From: Kiritimatiellia bacterium
GTDB lineage: Bacteria > Verrucomicrobiota > Kiritimatiellia > SLAD01
Direction of reading: 5' to 3'
DNA: 9,276 bases
Assembly (NCBI GenBank): GCA_007134175.1
Contig: SLLF01000352.1
Coordinates: 1-9,276 of the forward strand
Both the position numbers and the translations under genes were made by a program. The notes under the pieces are model-generated. The model searched no databases. It was not told the DNA's origin and was given only the letters and a program-made list of their open reading frames with translations. Below, piece after piece: positions 1 through 6,845 of the stretch. Positions within the stretch are counted from its first letter, which is position 1. Each line of letters opens with the position of its first letter.

Positions 1-863
1 CCCAGCAATGGGGCCCCGCCGTAGGTCTCGGGATCGGAGCGTTCCTTGATGGACTGCAAGGCCCGCTTCAGGAGTAGCGCCCCGGCCATGCGCACGGGAT
101 TGCGGGTCAATTCCTCCTTCAACCAGCGGCCGATCGCCTTCGCCACGCTTTCCGATGTTTTCAGCACCACGTTACCGACAAAGCCATCGGTAACCGCCAC
201 GTGCACGCGGCCGTCGAACAAATCACCGCTCTCTACATTCCCGACAAAATTAAGGTTGGAGTTTTCCAGCATTTTATACGCCAGCTTTGTGATGTCATTG
301 CCCTTGCTCGCTTCACCACCAATATTGACTAAACCCACCGCCGGTCTCTCGTGTTTCAGAATACTACGCGCGTATTCCTGTCCCATTACGGCAAACTGGC
401 AGAGCCATTCCGGTGTACAGTCGGTGTTCGCGCCGGCATCCAACAGGACCCACGGTCCAAGCATGGAGGGCAACACCACAGCGATAGCCGGCCGTTCGAT
501 ACCCGGCAACGTGCGCAGTTTCAGCGTGGTGGCGGCCACGGCCGCACCGGTGTTGCCGGCGGAAAAGACCGCATCCGCCTCCCCTTCCTTGACCAAGTCG
601 ACGGCCCTTGCGATGGAGGAGTCTTTCTTGCGACGGATGGCCTGGGCCGGCGCCTCATCCATGCCGACCACTTCCGCCGCGTGGCGGATCTCCAAGGTCG
701 CGGGGATATCCCTATAGCTGGCCAGTTCCGACTCGAGCGCCCGCTGATCTCCCACTAGCAGAATCCGCTGAATCGAGGGATCCCGACGGGCGGCGTCTAC
801 GCTACCGGCGACAATCGGCGCGGGGGCCAAGTCCCCCCCCATGGCATCCACGGCAATGCGCAT
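1..863 (-). CDS. plsX: Phosphate acyltransferase PlsX, 3' end cut by the window edge
   Basis: PlsX makes acyl-phosphate from acyl-ACP and phosphate, the first step of the PlsX/PlsY route to phosphatidic acid; it is a peripheral membrane enzyme. Reading the minus strand from the ATG at 863 gives an open frame of 287 residues to the window edge. It starts MRIAVDAMGGD and carries the family signatures SAGNTGA (about residues 101-107), LDAGAN (141-146), VGLVNIGGE (176-184) and, near the edge, DGFVGNVVLKT. The family is usually about 330-350 residues, so roughly the last 50 are missing. The start fits the conserved N-terminus, although no strong Shine-Dalgarno precedes it. It lies 28 bp downstream of rpmF, the usual order, and fabH is the commonest next gene. 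The MGGD motif is encoded over a run of eight G (plus-strand C at 833-840). Identification is secure. Confidence 0.97.
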   Translation of the reverse strand, partial: MRIAVDAMGGDLAPAPIVAGSVDAARRDPSIQRILLVGDQRALESELASYRDIPATLEIRHAAEVVGMDEAPAQAIRRKKDSSIARAVDLVKEGEADAVFSAGNTGAAVAATTLKLRTLPGIERPAIAVVLPSMLGPWVLLDAGANTDCTPEWLCQFAVMGQEYARSILKHERPAVGLVNIGGEASKGNDITKLAYKMLENSNLNFVGNVESGDLFDGRVHVAVTDGFVGNVVLKTSESVAKAIGRWLKEELTRNPVRMAGALLLKRALQSIKERSDPETYGGAPLL

Positions 864-891
864 TGATGTTACTTCAGGCTGGACTTGGGCC

Positions 892-1080
892 CTATTCGTC
901 TACGGCCACCGTCAGCACCTGACGGCCGCGATACGAACCACACGACGGACAAACGCGATGCGGTTGCGTCGGGGCCCCGCATTGCGGACAGGTACTGGTC
1001 GCCGTCAGCGACTTCTGCAAGGTATGCGCCTGTCGCATGCGGCGCTTGCTCTTCGATGTTCTTCTTTTCGGTTGTGCCAT
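892..1080 (-). CDS. rpmF: 50S ribosomal protein L32 (zinc-ribbon form)
   Basis: This is a small protein of the large ribosomal subunit, 62 residues, the normal length for L32. The N-terminus [19 protein letters not shown] is the typical basic rRNA-binding tail. It is followed by two CxxC knuckles, C31-C34 (CPQC) and C44-C47 (CPSC), so this is the zinc-binding type rather than the cysteine-free paralogue used under zinc limitation. A good Shine-Dalgarno, AAGGAG, lies at 1090-1095, nine bases before the ATG. It sits between the DUF177/YceD gene (61-bp gap) and plsX (28-bp gap), an arrangement conserved across many bacterial phyla, and is very probably co-transcribed with both. Confidence 0.97.
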   Translation of the reverse strand: MAQPKRRTSKSKRRMRQAHTLQKSLTATSTCPQCGAPTQPHRVCPSCGSYRGRQVLTVAVDE

Positions 1081-1141
1081 GGCTCTCCACTCCTTAATTC
1101 CGGTTCGACCTCTTGACCGTTGGGCCCTGTCGCCGGTTGGT

Positions 1142-1606
1142 TCACATTTTCAAATTGTCCAGCGGCCCCCAGCAATCGGGCGGCGGCGTTTCTTCCCCCG
1201 CCAGCCGAGGCAATTGGCGCACATCACGTCCGCACGCCATACAGCGTTCTTGATCATCAACGTGGCCACGCGGATAGAGCGGTACCGCCAGCAGGATGTC
1301 TTCCCGGATGTCGGCCGTCAAATCGAGCGTTTCCTGCCCGGCTTGCAAGGGATAAGCGTGTAGAAAAGAGGAAATCCGGATGGATGTCGAGAAAAATTCC
1401 GCACACGCGACACACAACAGTTCCAGCGTCGTCTCCATCCAACCCGTGACAATGATTTGATCAGAAACAATCGTCGCCGTCAGCTCGTATTCAATCGGCC
1501 CGCCCGGGCGAATAAAGCGGTCCCCCGCCAAATCCATCGCCTCCGCAGGCAGTTCCCCGGTGTACGTGCTGCCCCCTTCAGAAATTTTTGCTAATTCGAT
1601 ACGCAT
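1142..1606 (-). CDS. yceD: DUF177 / YceD family protein
   Basis: A 154-residue protein of the DUF177 (YceD) family, encoded almost universally just upstream of rpmF. In the family it has been linked to 23S rRNA accumulation or large-subunit assembly, but its exact mechanism is not established. Family marks seen here are a CVAC pair at C65-C68 in the middle, the acidic signature [15 protein letters not shown] at about 98-112, a second pair CMAC at C122-C125, and the terminal WGPLDNL where the family has its conserved aromatic/leucine tail. Two CxxC pairs suggest metal binding. The ATG at 1606 follows a GGTGAG element and the gene starts 27 bp after coaD ends, so it is likely translated from the same transcript. 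Confidence 0.93.
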   Translation of the reverse strand: MRIELAKISEGGSTYTGELPAEAMDLAGDRFIRPGGPIEYELTATIVSDQIIVTGWMETTLELLCVACAEFFSTSIRISSFLHAYPLQAGQETLDLTADIREDILLAVPLYPRGHVDDQERCMACGRDVRQLPRLAGEETPPPDCWGPLDNLKM

Positions 1607-1633
1607 AAGATCTCACCGCTAGGCGGAAGACAG

Positions 1634-2119
1634 TCAAATTTCCCGGTTCACGCGCTGTTCCAGCGCACGGCGCACGTGCGGCGGCACGAAATCATTGATC
1701 GCCCCCCCCATGGCGGCAATGCTTCGGATCATGCTGGAACTGATGTAGCTATGGGTCTCCTGTGGCATCAGGAAGATCGTCTCGACCTCGGGTGCCAGCT
1801 TGCGGTTGGTCAGGGCCATTTGAAACTCGTATTCAAAATCGGAAAAGGCGCGCAAACCGCGGATCAAGGCCCGCACTTGCTTGCGCCGACAGTACTGGAC
1901 CAGTAGACCGTCGAACGAGTCCACCTCCACATTCGGGAAATCCTGCACCGCCTCCTGCACCAAGGCCACCCGTTCCTCGACCGTAAAGAGCGGTTGCTTG
2001 GAGGCATTGATCCCCACGGCAATGATCAAATGATCGCAAATCCGCGTGGCGCGCTCAATCAGGTCCAAGTGTCCAATCGTGAGCGGATCAAACGTTCCAG
2101 GATAAATTGCTTGCTTCAT
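1634..2119 (-). CDS. coaD: Phosphopantetheine adenylyltransferase
   Basis: CoaD transfers AMP from ATP to 4'-phosphopantetheine, giving dephospho-CoA, the penultimate step of CoA synthesis in the cytosol. The 161-residue product starts MKQAIYPGTFDPLTIGH, with the nucleotidyltransferase T/HxGH motif TIGH at 14-17. It has the expected K41, the RGLR stretch at 88-91 and the C-terminal YISSSMIRSIA motif (125-135). Length matches the family (about 160). I place the start at the ATG at 2119. A longer in-frame reading from 2170 would add 17 residues, but these overlap the rsmD 3' end and are foreign to the family. The start is only 4 bp from the rsmD stop, suggesting translational coupling. The short GAG before the start is a weak ribosome-binding site. 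Confidence 0.97.
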   Translation of the reverse strand: MKQAIYPGTFDPLTIGHLDLIERATRICDHLIIAVGINASKQPLFTVEERVALVQEAVQDFPNVEVDSFDGLLVQYCRRKQVRALIRGLRAFSDFEYEFQMALTNRKLAPEVETIFLMPQETHSYISSSMIRSIAAMGGAINDFVPPHVRRALEQRVNREI

Positions 2120-2123
2120 CTTA

Positions 2124-2687
2124 TTACTCAGCACCGGCCCATTGCAGCAGTCGCACGCGGGTCCGGCCATAGGTTTTATCGCGCTGTGTCATCCAACCGG
2201 GTGCGGGTTCCCAGTTTGCCCCGGCGCGTTCCTCCAACAGGACCCAGCCATCCCGCCGCAGCCAGCCATTGGCCCGAACTAGCCGCAGCCACTCGTTCCA
2301 GTCAAAGTCACGACTATGGGCCACGTAGGGTGGATCGGCAAGAATGAAGTCATAGGGATGTACGGCAGGGCGCTGCAGCCACGACCAGACATCGGCGCGA
2401 TGGCAGTGACGAGCCGCCGACGGCCCGCAAAGGGTGGTCACGTTGGTTTGCAGCAAAGCAAAGGTTCGCGCATCCGACTCGATCCAATCCACCTCCGCCG
2501 CGCCACGGCTCCATGCTTCCAATCCCATGGCACCCGTTCCTGCAAAGCAATCCAGCACCCGAGCCCCGGTCAATGCCGGTCCCAGCGCGGCAAACACCGC
2601 CTCCCGCACCCGTTCCTGCGTCGGTCGCACGCCCTGCTTGGGTGTCTGAATGATTCGTCGACTTAGTTTACCACCTGTTATTCGCAT
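2124..2687 (-). CDS. rsmD: 16S rRNA (guanine-966-N2) methyltransferase RsmD
   Basis: RsmD methylates N2 of G966 of 16S rRNA in the assembled small subunit, using S-adenosylmethionine. The 187-residue protein begins MRITGGKLSRRIIQTP, typical of the family, then RPTQERVREAVF. The SAM-binding motif I is VLDCFAGTGAMGLEAWSRGA at about 44-63, and the catalytic motif IV is DPPY at 118-121. Length is close to that of characterised RsmD (about 190-200). It is the first gene of the leftward cluster and is followed after 4 bp by coaD, the classical rsmD-coaD pairing. Its own promoter must lie in the 69-bp stretch shared with the divergent tRNA gene, where I see no convincing -35/-10 pair for this strand. 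Confidence 0.96.
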   Translation of the reverse strand: MRITGGKLSRRIIQTPKQGVRPTQERVREAVFAALGPALTGARVLDCFAGTGAMGLEAWSRGAAEVDWIESDARTFALLQTNVTTLCGPSAARHCHRADVWSWLQRPAVHPYDFILADPPYVAHSRDFDWNEWLRLVRANGWLRRDGWVLLEERAGANWEPAPGWMTQRDKTYGRTRVRLLQWAGAE

Positions 2688-2756
2688 CGGTCGCTCAAAT
2701 TAGCATTGAAATACGGGGGAGCCTACGCCATGCTGTCCACTGCCGCCAGCAAATAC

Positions 2757-2833
2757 GGGCCCGTAGCTCAGTTGGTCAGAGCAGGGGACTCATAATCCTC
2801 TGGTCGGGGGTTCAAGTCCCTCCGGGCCCACCA
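2757..2833 (+). tRNA. tRNA with CAU anticodon, probably Ile2 (AUA-reading) rather than elongator Met
   Basis: A complete cloverleaf can be folded. The acceptor stem GGGCCCG (2757-2763) pairs with CGGGCCC (2823-2829). The D stem is GCTC/GAGC. The anticodon stem GGGGA/TCCTC (one G-U) holds the loop CTCATAA, with anticodon CAT at 2791-2793. The T stem GGGGG/CCCTC has one G-U and the loop TTCAAGT. The discriminator A2830 is followed by an encoded CCA (2831-2833). CAU tRNAs are initiator, elongator Met or Ile2; the perfectly paired acceptor end argues against initiator. C4-G69 and C5-G68, known recognition features for the lysidine synthase TilS, plus the CUCAUAA loop, favour Ile2. A weak TTGAAA -35 at 2706-2711 may belong to its promoter. 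A T-rich tail (2837-2846) follows and could end transcription. Confidence 0.95.
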
Positions 2834-2869
2834 TCCTTTTGTTTTTCCGCCCCGCGGATTCTGCATCTC

Positions 2870-3169
2870 TCACTCATTATGTCCGGGGAAGTGGGGATCC
2901 GTAGATTTGACCATTTTCTTCCTCAGATTGCGCCTGACCGGGTCATCTGGATCACGAAAAGCCCGGACGGCCCGGCTAACATTGACGCGCCTCCCCATCA
3001 TCAATTGATCGTAAAACATCGGCATCCCCATCAACCCTAACCCGGCTGGCGTCAGTGAAATCGTGCGCCCCTTCCGGGCGGTGAGCTCGACGCCAAAATA
3101 CTCTTCCAATTCCTTCAACTGGCGGCTGTACTGGCTTTGCCCCGCCGAAGCCGTGCCAGCAAAGCCGCT
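2870..3169 (-). pseudogene. Remnant of a LysR-type helix-turn-helix regulator
   Basis: Read on the minus strand from about 3169, the frame gives a stretch containing GQSQYSRQLKELEEYFG and then VELTARKGRTISLTPAG (to about 3020). This is the second half of a LysR-type winged helix: recognition helix, LEEYFG turn and TPAG at the end of the wing. There is no proper N-terminus; the frame has no ATG start and runs back into the 3' end of the hydrolase gene. After TPAG it leaves the family and continues for about 55 residues of unknown, basic sequence to a TGA at 2870. No effector-binding domain exists anywhere near. The simplest reading is a decayed, truncated gene. The alternative is a small gene using the TTG at 3118 (82 residues), which would lack half of the DNA-binding fold. 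Confidence 0.6.
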
Positions 3170-4190
3170 AGTCTTGCAACCGTTTGATCTCCTTCAGCAT
3201 GACCGGCCAGGCCTGGTCGGCATAGAAGCGATGGCCTTCGTTGCCGACGACCAAGTGACAGCGGTCCTTGGCGCCGGCCGCCGCATAGATGCGTTGTAGT
3301 TCCCGGAACGCGCGGCGCGTCGCGGCGATCGGGAAAATAGGATCATCCTTGCCATGGACCAGCACCACCGGCTTGGGGGCGAACAACCCCATGATATCCG
3401 ACATCTCCGCCACTTTCAGCAGGCCCGGGATATAATTGTCCACACAGTGCCCGATCGACATAATCGAATCCTTGAACGTGCAAAAGTAACTGGAGGGCAT
3501 CGCCATGGCGACCCGGGGCAGCAGTGCCGCCGAAAAGAGACTGAGCGTGCCACCACCGGAGTTGCCCATCACGCCGACCTGGTCCATACGCGCATCGCCC
3601 CGCCATGAGAGGTAGTCGATCGCACGGTCCACGTCGTACATCCGTTCACCGATCAGCGTGCGCCCCAGCATCAGGGCCTGCATGGTGGCATCTTGACAGC
3701 CATGAGCGGCCACGCGTTTCTGTTTCTGTTCACGGCGTTCGCCGAACGACCGTTGTTCGATACACAGCGCGGCGATGCCCCGCTGCATGCAGCCAAGGCC
3801 GAAATCACGGTCGCCGGCCACCTGGTGAGGCAACGTGTTATCGTCCCGCTGCACGGCGATCGAATTATGCATCCCGGTTGAGTGCCCCTGTAAACAGATA
3901 AAAAAGGTGTAGGGTGGCTCCACATTCTTCGGCAGGCAGACATAGGCCGGGACATCGGCGTACGGTTCAGACGTATACACGATTTTCTCGATCATACCGA
4001 GCGGATGCTCCCGCCGCCAGAGTCGGCGTACGCCCAAGGCGCACCGCTCTTGGGGCACATCGCCCACCAACTTCCGCAGTTTGCGCCGCAATCGATTCTG
4101 CCACGGGCGGACCTCGCCGCCGTCGTAGTGCAGCTCGGGCTGCAGGCGGGACATGTACCATCGATGGTTCTCACTGGGGCTTAAATGCAT
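3168..4190 (-). CDS. Alpha/beta hydrolase, acetyl-xylan-esterase-like
   Basis: A 340-residue serine hydrolase of the dienelactone-hydrolase/acetyl-xylan-esterase-like group. The oxyanion-side strand is FFICLQGHSTG (96-106). The nucleophile elbow is VGVMGNSGGG with Ser211, the acid is probably Asp283 in HGKDDPIFP, and the base His320 in GNEGHRFY, all in the expected order. No signal peptide or membrane segment is visible, so it should be cytoplasmic. The substrate is unknown; an acylated sugar or other small ester is plausible by family only. The ATG at 4190 follows a strong AAAGGA element seven bases upstream and a recognisable promoter. The gene stands alone, divergent from rpmB, and its stop touches the LysR-like remnant. 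Confidence is high for the fold, low for the substrate. Confidence 0.85.
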   Translation of the reverse strand: MHLSPSENHRWYMSRLQPELHYDGGEVRPWQNRLRRKLRKLVGDVPQERCALGVRRLWRREHPLGMIEKIVYTSEPYADVPAYVCLPKNVEPPYTFFICLQGHSTGMHNSIAVQRDDNTLPHQVAGDRDFGLGCMQRGIAALCIEQRSFGERREQKQKRVAAHGCQDATMQALMLGRTLIGERMYDVDRAIDYLSWRGDARMDQVGVMGNSGGGTLSLFSAALLPRVAMAMPSSYFCTFKDSIMSIGHCVDNYIPGLLKVAEMSDIMGLFAPKPVVLVHGKDDPIFPIAATRRAFRELQRIYAAAGAKDRCHLVVGNEGHRFYADQAWPVMLKEIKRLQD

Positions 4191-4225
4191 TATAACGTCC
4201 TTTCCCTATTGACATGTATGATCTT

Positions 4226-4255
4226 ATTACAGCCCATAGCCCGGTTTACGGTCAA
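4226..4255 (-). promoter_or_regulatory. Putative sigma70-type promoter of the hydrolase gene
   Basis: On the minus strand, TTGACC (4255-4250) and TGTAAT (4231-4226) are separated by 18 bases. This would place the transcription start near 4219 and give a leader of about 29 bases containing the AAAGGA ribosome-binding site of the hydrolase. The match is by eye to the -35/-10 consensus. Confidence 0.5.
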
Positions 4256-4306
4256 GCTCGTTCTGCGGCCCAACCCCTTAGCGAAGCCGGGAAAACGACA
4301 AAGGGC

Positions 4307-4335
4307 TTGCGCCCCGACCCGGTCGCGCGTATATT
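4307..4335 (+). promoter_or_regulatory. Putative sigma70-type promoter of rpmB
   Basis: TTGCGC (4307-4312) and TATATT (4330-4335) are separated by the optimal 17 bases and stand out as an AT-rich -10 in a GC-rich stretch. A start near 4342 leaves a short leader of about 25 bases carrying AAGGAG (4352-4357), nine bases before the rpmB ATG. The short leader also shows that the longer frame reading upstream from 4214 is not used. Confidence 0.6.
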
Positions 4336-4366
4336 GAGGCCGTTTTCAGACAAGGAGAGACGCATT

Positions 4367-4594
4367 ATGGCAAAAATCTGTAGCATTTGCGGCAAGGGCC
4401 CCAGCACCGGTAACCGGATCATTCGCAAGGGATTGCCAAAGAAAAAAGGTGGTATTGGCTTGCACACGACGGGCATTTCCAGGCGTCGGTTCCTGCCAAA
4501 TTTGCAACGGGTAAAGGTGGGCACAGGCGGCCAGCAACGCCGACAATTGGTGTGCGCTTCCTGCCTCAAGGCCGGCAAGGCGGATGCGGCGTGA
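4367..4594 (+). CDS. rpmB: 50S ribosomal protein L28 (zinc-binding form)
   Basis: L28 is a small protein of the large ribosomal subunit; this one has 75 residues. It begins MAKICSICGKGP and shows the L28 pattern GNRI, a lysine-rich stretch (KKKGG), RRRFLPNLQRVKV and a closing CASC. The pairs C5-C8 and C63-C66 form the zinc site of the cysteine-containing L28 type. The ATG at 4367 is chosen because the family starts MAK and AAGGAG lies nine bases before it; the 51 extra in-frame residues upstream overlap the promoter. It is not in an rpmB-rpmG pair here: the next gene is gltA, 77 bp downstream and separated by a strong hairpin. Confidence 0.95.
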   Translation: MAKICSICGKGPSTGNRIIRKGLPKKKGGIGLHTTGISRRRFLPNLQRVKVGTGGQQRRQLVCASCLKAGKADAA

Positions 4595-4600
4595 CCTTGG

Positions 4601-4630
4601 CCGCGGCGGGATAGCGTATCCCGTTCGCGG
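4601..4630 (+). terminator. Strong hairpin between rpmB and gltA (terminator or attenuator-like)
   Basis: CCGCG (4601-4605) pairs with CGCGG (4626-4630) and encloses the perfect inverted repeat CGGGATA/TATCCCG (4607-4613 and 4617-4623) around a GCG loop, giving 12 base pairs with a small internal bulge. It starts seven bases after the rpmB stop. The sequence after it, TTCTGCAATT, is only mildly T-rich, so it is an imperfect intrinsic terminator. It may instead protect the rpmB mRNA 3' end or reduce read-through into gltA. Confidence 0.5.
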
Positions 4631-4671
4631 TTCTGCAATTAACAATTAGCAACTTTAAAGGGGGTATCATC

Positions 4672-5970
4672 ATGCATGATGTTAAGGAAGTTAGCAAAGT
4701 AGAGATAAAATATGAGGACAAGACACTGGTTTACCCGGTGTTTGAAGGATCAGAGGGCGAGCGCGCCATCGATATGGCGGCGCTGCGCAAGGACACCAAG
4801 CTGATCGCCTATGATCCCGGTTTCGGTAATACCGGATCCTGTATCAGCGACATAACCTTCATCGATGGCGAAGCCGGTATTTTGCGACATCGGGGCTATG
4901 CCATCGATGATCTGGCGAACAACTGCACCTTTATTGAAGTTGCCTACCTGCTTATTAACGGGAAATTGCCCAGCCGGGATGACCTGGCTGACTTTTCGCG
5001 GATACTTAATCGCAAATCCTTGATTCACGAGGATATGCGTAATTTTTTCCGCAATTACCCCGAACATGCCCATCCGATGGCCATTCTCTCGGCAATGGCG
5101 GTTTCCATGTCCAGCTTCTATCCCGAATTGGATCTGCCGGCTGAAGAAGAGGTCAACCTTTCAGCGGCCCGCCTACTGTCCAAACTAAGGACTCTGGCCG
5201 CCCTCTCCTACAAACAGTCTATCGGCCAGCCGCATGTTTATCCCAGCAGCAAGCTGACCTATGTGGAAAACTTCCTGAATATGCTTTTCTACACCCCGGT
5301 CGCTAATTATGAAGTGGATCCGGTGACGGTACGGGCCATGAATAAGTTGCTGATCCTGCACGCGGACCATGAACAGAATTGTTCGACGTCGGCGGTACGA
5401 TTGGTCGGCAGTGCCGGGGCCAACCTTTATGCGTCCATTGCGGCCGGTATTTGTGCGCTGTGGGGACCGCTGCACGGTGGCGCCAACCAAGCGGTCATCG
5501 AGATGTTGGAGCAGATCCACCGCGAAGGGCTAACCATCGACCAGTGTGTGGCGCGCGCCAAGGACAAGAATGATCCGTTCCGGTTGATGGGCTTTGGCCA
5601 TCGCGTCTACAAGTCCTACGATCCTCGCGCCAAGATCGCCAAGAAGGCGTGTGAAGACGTGATGGAAACCATGGGCGTTCAGGATGAGTTGCTGGATATC
5701 GCGGTGCAATTGGAGGAACGCGCCCTGAGCGACGACTACTTCAAGGAGCGCAATCTATATCCCAATGTGGATTACTACACCGGCATCACCTTGCGGGCCA
5801 TGGGCATTCCAACCAACATGTTTACGGTCATTTTCGCCATCGGGCGGCTACCCGGCTGGATTGCGCACTGGCTTGAGCAACGGGGAGACAAGGACCAGCG
5901 TATCGGGCGGCCGCGACAAATCTACACCGGAGCCACCGAGCGCAAAATTGTACCGCTAGAAGAGCGCTGA
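4672..5970 (+). CDS. gltA: Citrate synthase, type II (GltA)
   Basis: Citrate synthase condenses oxaloacetate and acetyl-CoA to citrate at the entry to the TCA cycle. The 432-residue protein aligns end to end with the hexameric, Gram-negative-type GltA (about 427 residues). It has the N-terminal beta-rich domain (about 10-50), then DPGFGNTGSCISDITFIDGE, HRGYAIDDLA and LLINGKLP. The catalytic residues are present: HADHEQN (H230, H233), His268 in GPLHGGANQAV, His310 in MGFGHRVYKSYDPRA and Asp367 in YPNVDYYTG. The C-terminus has the expected GRPRQIYTG. The ATG at 4672 follows AGGGGG (4659-4664) at seven bases. Presence of the N-terminal domain suggests possible NADH regulation as in the family, not demonstrable here. 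No clear own promoter was found in the AT-rich stretch before it, so it may share read-through from rpmB. Confidence 0.97.
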   Translation: MHDVKEVSKVEIKYEDKTLVYPVFEGSEGERAIDMAALRKDTKLIAYDPGFGNTGSCISDITFIDGEAGILRHRGYAIDDLANNCTFIEVAYLLINGKLPSRDDLADFSRILNRKSLIHEDMRNFFRNYPEHAHPMAILSAMAVSMSSFYPELDLPAEEEVNLSAARLLSKLRTLAALSYKQSIGQPHVYPSSKLTYVENFLNMLFYTPVANYEVDPVTVRAMNKLLILHADHEQNCSTSAVRLVGSAGANLYASIAAGICALWGPLHGGANQAVIEMLEQIHREGLTIDQCVARAKDKNDPFRLMGFGHRVYKSYDPRAKIAKKACEDVMETMGVQDELLDIAVQLEERALSDDYFKERNLYPNVDYYTGITLRAMGIPTNMFTVIFAIGRLPGWIAHWLEQRGDKDQRIGRPRQIYTGATERKIVPLEER

Positions 5971-5978
5971 GCCCGAAA

Positions 5979-6035
5979 GGCGGGGAATCACCCTGCCAAG
6001 CGGGCCGGGGGCACTCTCGTCCGGGTGGCGCTTTT
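5979..6035 (+). terminator. Stem-loops after gltA, weak terminator candidate
   Basis: Nine bases after the gltA stop, GGCGGGG (5979-5985) pairs with CCCTGCC (5991-5997), seven pairs with one G-U and a five-base loop, but no T run follows. Directly after it, AAGCG (about 5999-6003) can pair with CGCTT (about 6030-6034) around CCGG/CCGG, and this is followed by TTTT. Either could end gltA transcription; neither is a textbook terminator. Confidence 0.3.
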
Positions 6036-6119
6036 CGCTGACCGCTGGTCTCGATCATAATCCCAAGTACGGGGTCAAAAGAGGCGTGACAAGGTGTGGT
6101 TCTTCGTTATCATGCCGCC

Positions 6120-6845
6120 ATGAACCCGAACGAAGAAATTGGTGCGCGAGGTATCCCTCCCCGTCTACGCCTAAACCGAGGACCGGTATCCGCAGGCAGT
6201 GGTCCGGCCAAGCCATGCCCGCGATGCGGAGCTGACATAGGCGGTGAGCGGGTGGCCCGTAATCGCCCTGGCCATGACCAGCCATCCCCTCCACTGCATC
6301 AAACACGGACTCCCTTACCGCTCTACGTCATGATGGGCTTGAGCGTAGTGGCCAGCGTAATCGTAGCGGCAACGGCCATTATGATTCTGATTAGCGTCAA
6401 GTCCGACGTCGCCACGTCTAGTACTACCTCCACACACCCCCCCCCATCCACCGATAGCTTGCCAGCGGTGGTTCAGTCGGCCATGCCACCCGAGACCATC
6501 GGGACAACGGAAAGAACAAACCCGCCCGCGCGGGCCGTGCCGCCCGCAACCGACGAGGCGGACCGGGTGCGCGCACTGCAACAACTGCGGCAGTCACTGG
6601 ATGAACGATGGCCCATGTACGCCATGGGCGATACGGTGGCGCTGCGGCGCACGGACGGGCTGGTGCATCGTGGCCAATTGGCCGGTGTTCGTGACGGTTA
6701 CACCCTGCTCGTGGACGGGGACCGAAGGGAGCGGGTGCGCCTGGATGTCCTTGATGGTGCGAGCCGTTTACGCGTTGACCCCGACTGGCGTGAGCAACGG
6801 GTGGCTCAGCGACTCGAGCAACTACGGAATCGTGATGACCGCTGA
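6120..6845 (+). CDS. One-pass membrane protein with CPRCG knuckle and SH3-like C-terminal region, function unknown
   Basis: I do not recognise this as a named family. From the ATG at 6120 it has 241 residues. There is a short basic N-terminal part with a single CPRCG knuckle (about 33-37, no second pair nearby), then one clear membrane helix (about 67-93, LPLYVMMGLSVVASVIVA followed by more hydrophobics). Next is a Ser/Thr/Pro-rich linker of about 50 residues, and a folded C-terminal region (about 155-220) with alternating beta pattern GDTVALRRTDGLVHRGQLAG and ending SRLRVDPDWREQ, resembling small SH3/Sm-like domains of uncharacterised PVC-group proteins. The likely topology is a cytoplasmic knuckle and an outer C-terminus, inferred only. 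The linker contains a run of nine C (6437-6445). No ribosome-binding site precedes 6120; a GTG at 6096 with GAGG eleven bases upstream is an alternative adding eight residues. It overlaps the next gene by 11 bp. Confidence 0.7.
   Translation: MNPNEEIGARGIPPRLRLNRGPVSAGSGPAKPCPRCGADIGGERVARNRPGHDQPSPPLHQTRTPLPLYVMMGLSVVASVIVAATAIMILISVKSDVATSSTTSTHPPPSTDSLPAVVQSAMPPETIGTTERTNPPARAVPPATDEADRVRALQQLRQSLDERWPMYAMGDTVALRRTDGLVHRGQLAGVRDGYTLLVDGDRRERVRLDVLDGASRLRVDPDWREQRVAQRLEQLRNRDDR

Noticed and set aside
46..717. Long plus-strand open frame of 223 codons
   Set aside because: It is the antisense shadow of plsX, whose minus-strand reading matches the family throughout; the plus-strand product has no family-like pattern.
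2120..2170. In-frame N-terminal extension of coaD by 17 residues
   Set aside because: It overlaps the rsmD end, has no ribosome-binding site and the family starts at MKQAIYPGTFDP.
4214..4366. In-frame N-terminal extension of rpmB by 51 residues
   Set aside because: It runs through the promoter and ribosome-binding site; L28 starts at MAK.
4636..4652. Direct repeat CAATTA-CAATTA before gltA as a promoter or operator
   Set aside because: Six-base AT-rich repeats are too short to be meaningful and no -35/-10 pair with proper spacing could be built around them.
6601..6834. In-frame extension of the phosphoacceptor-receiver gene by 78 residues
   Set aside because: It lies wholly inside the membrane-protein gene in another frame and its sequence (many Trp/Cys) looks like out-of-frame coding DNA.
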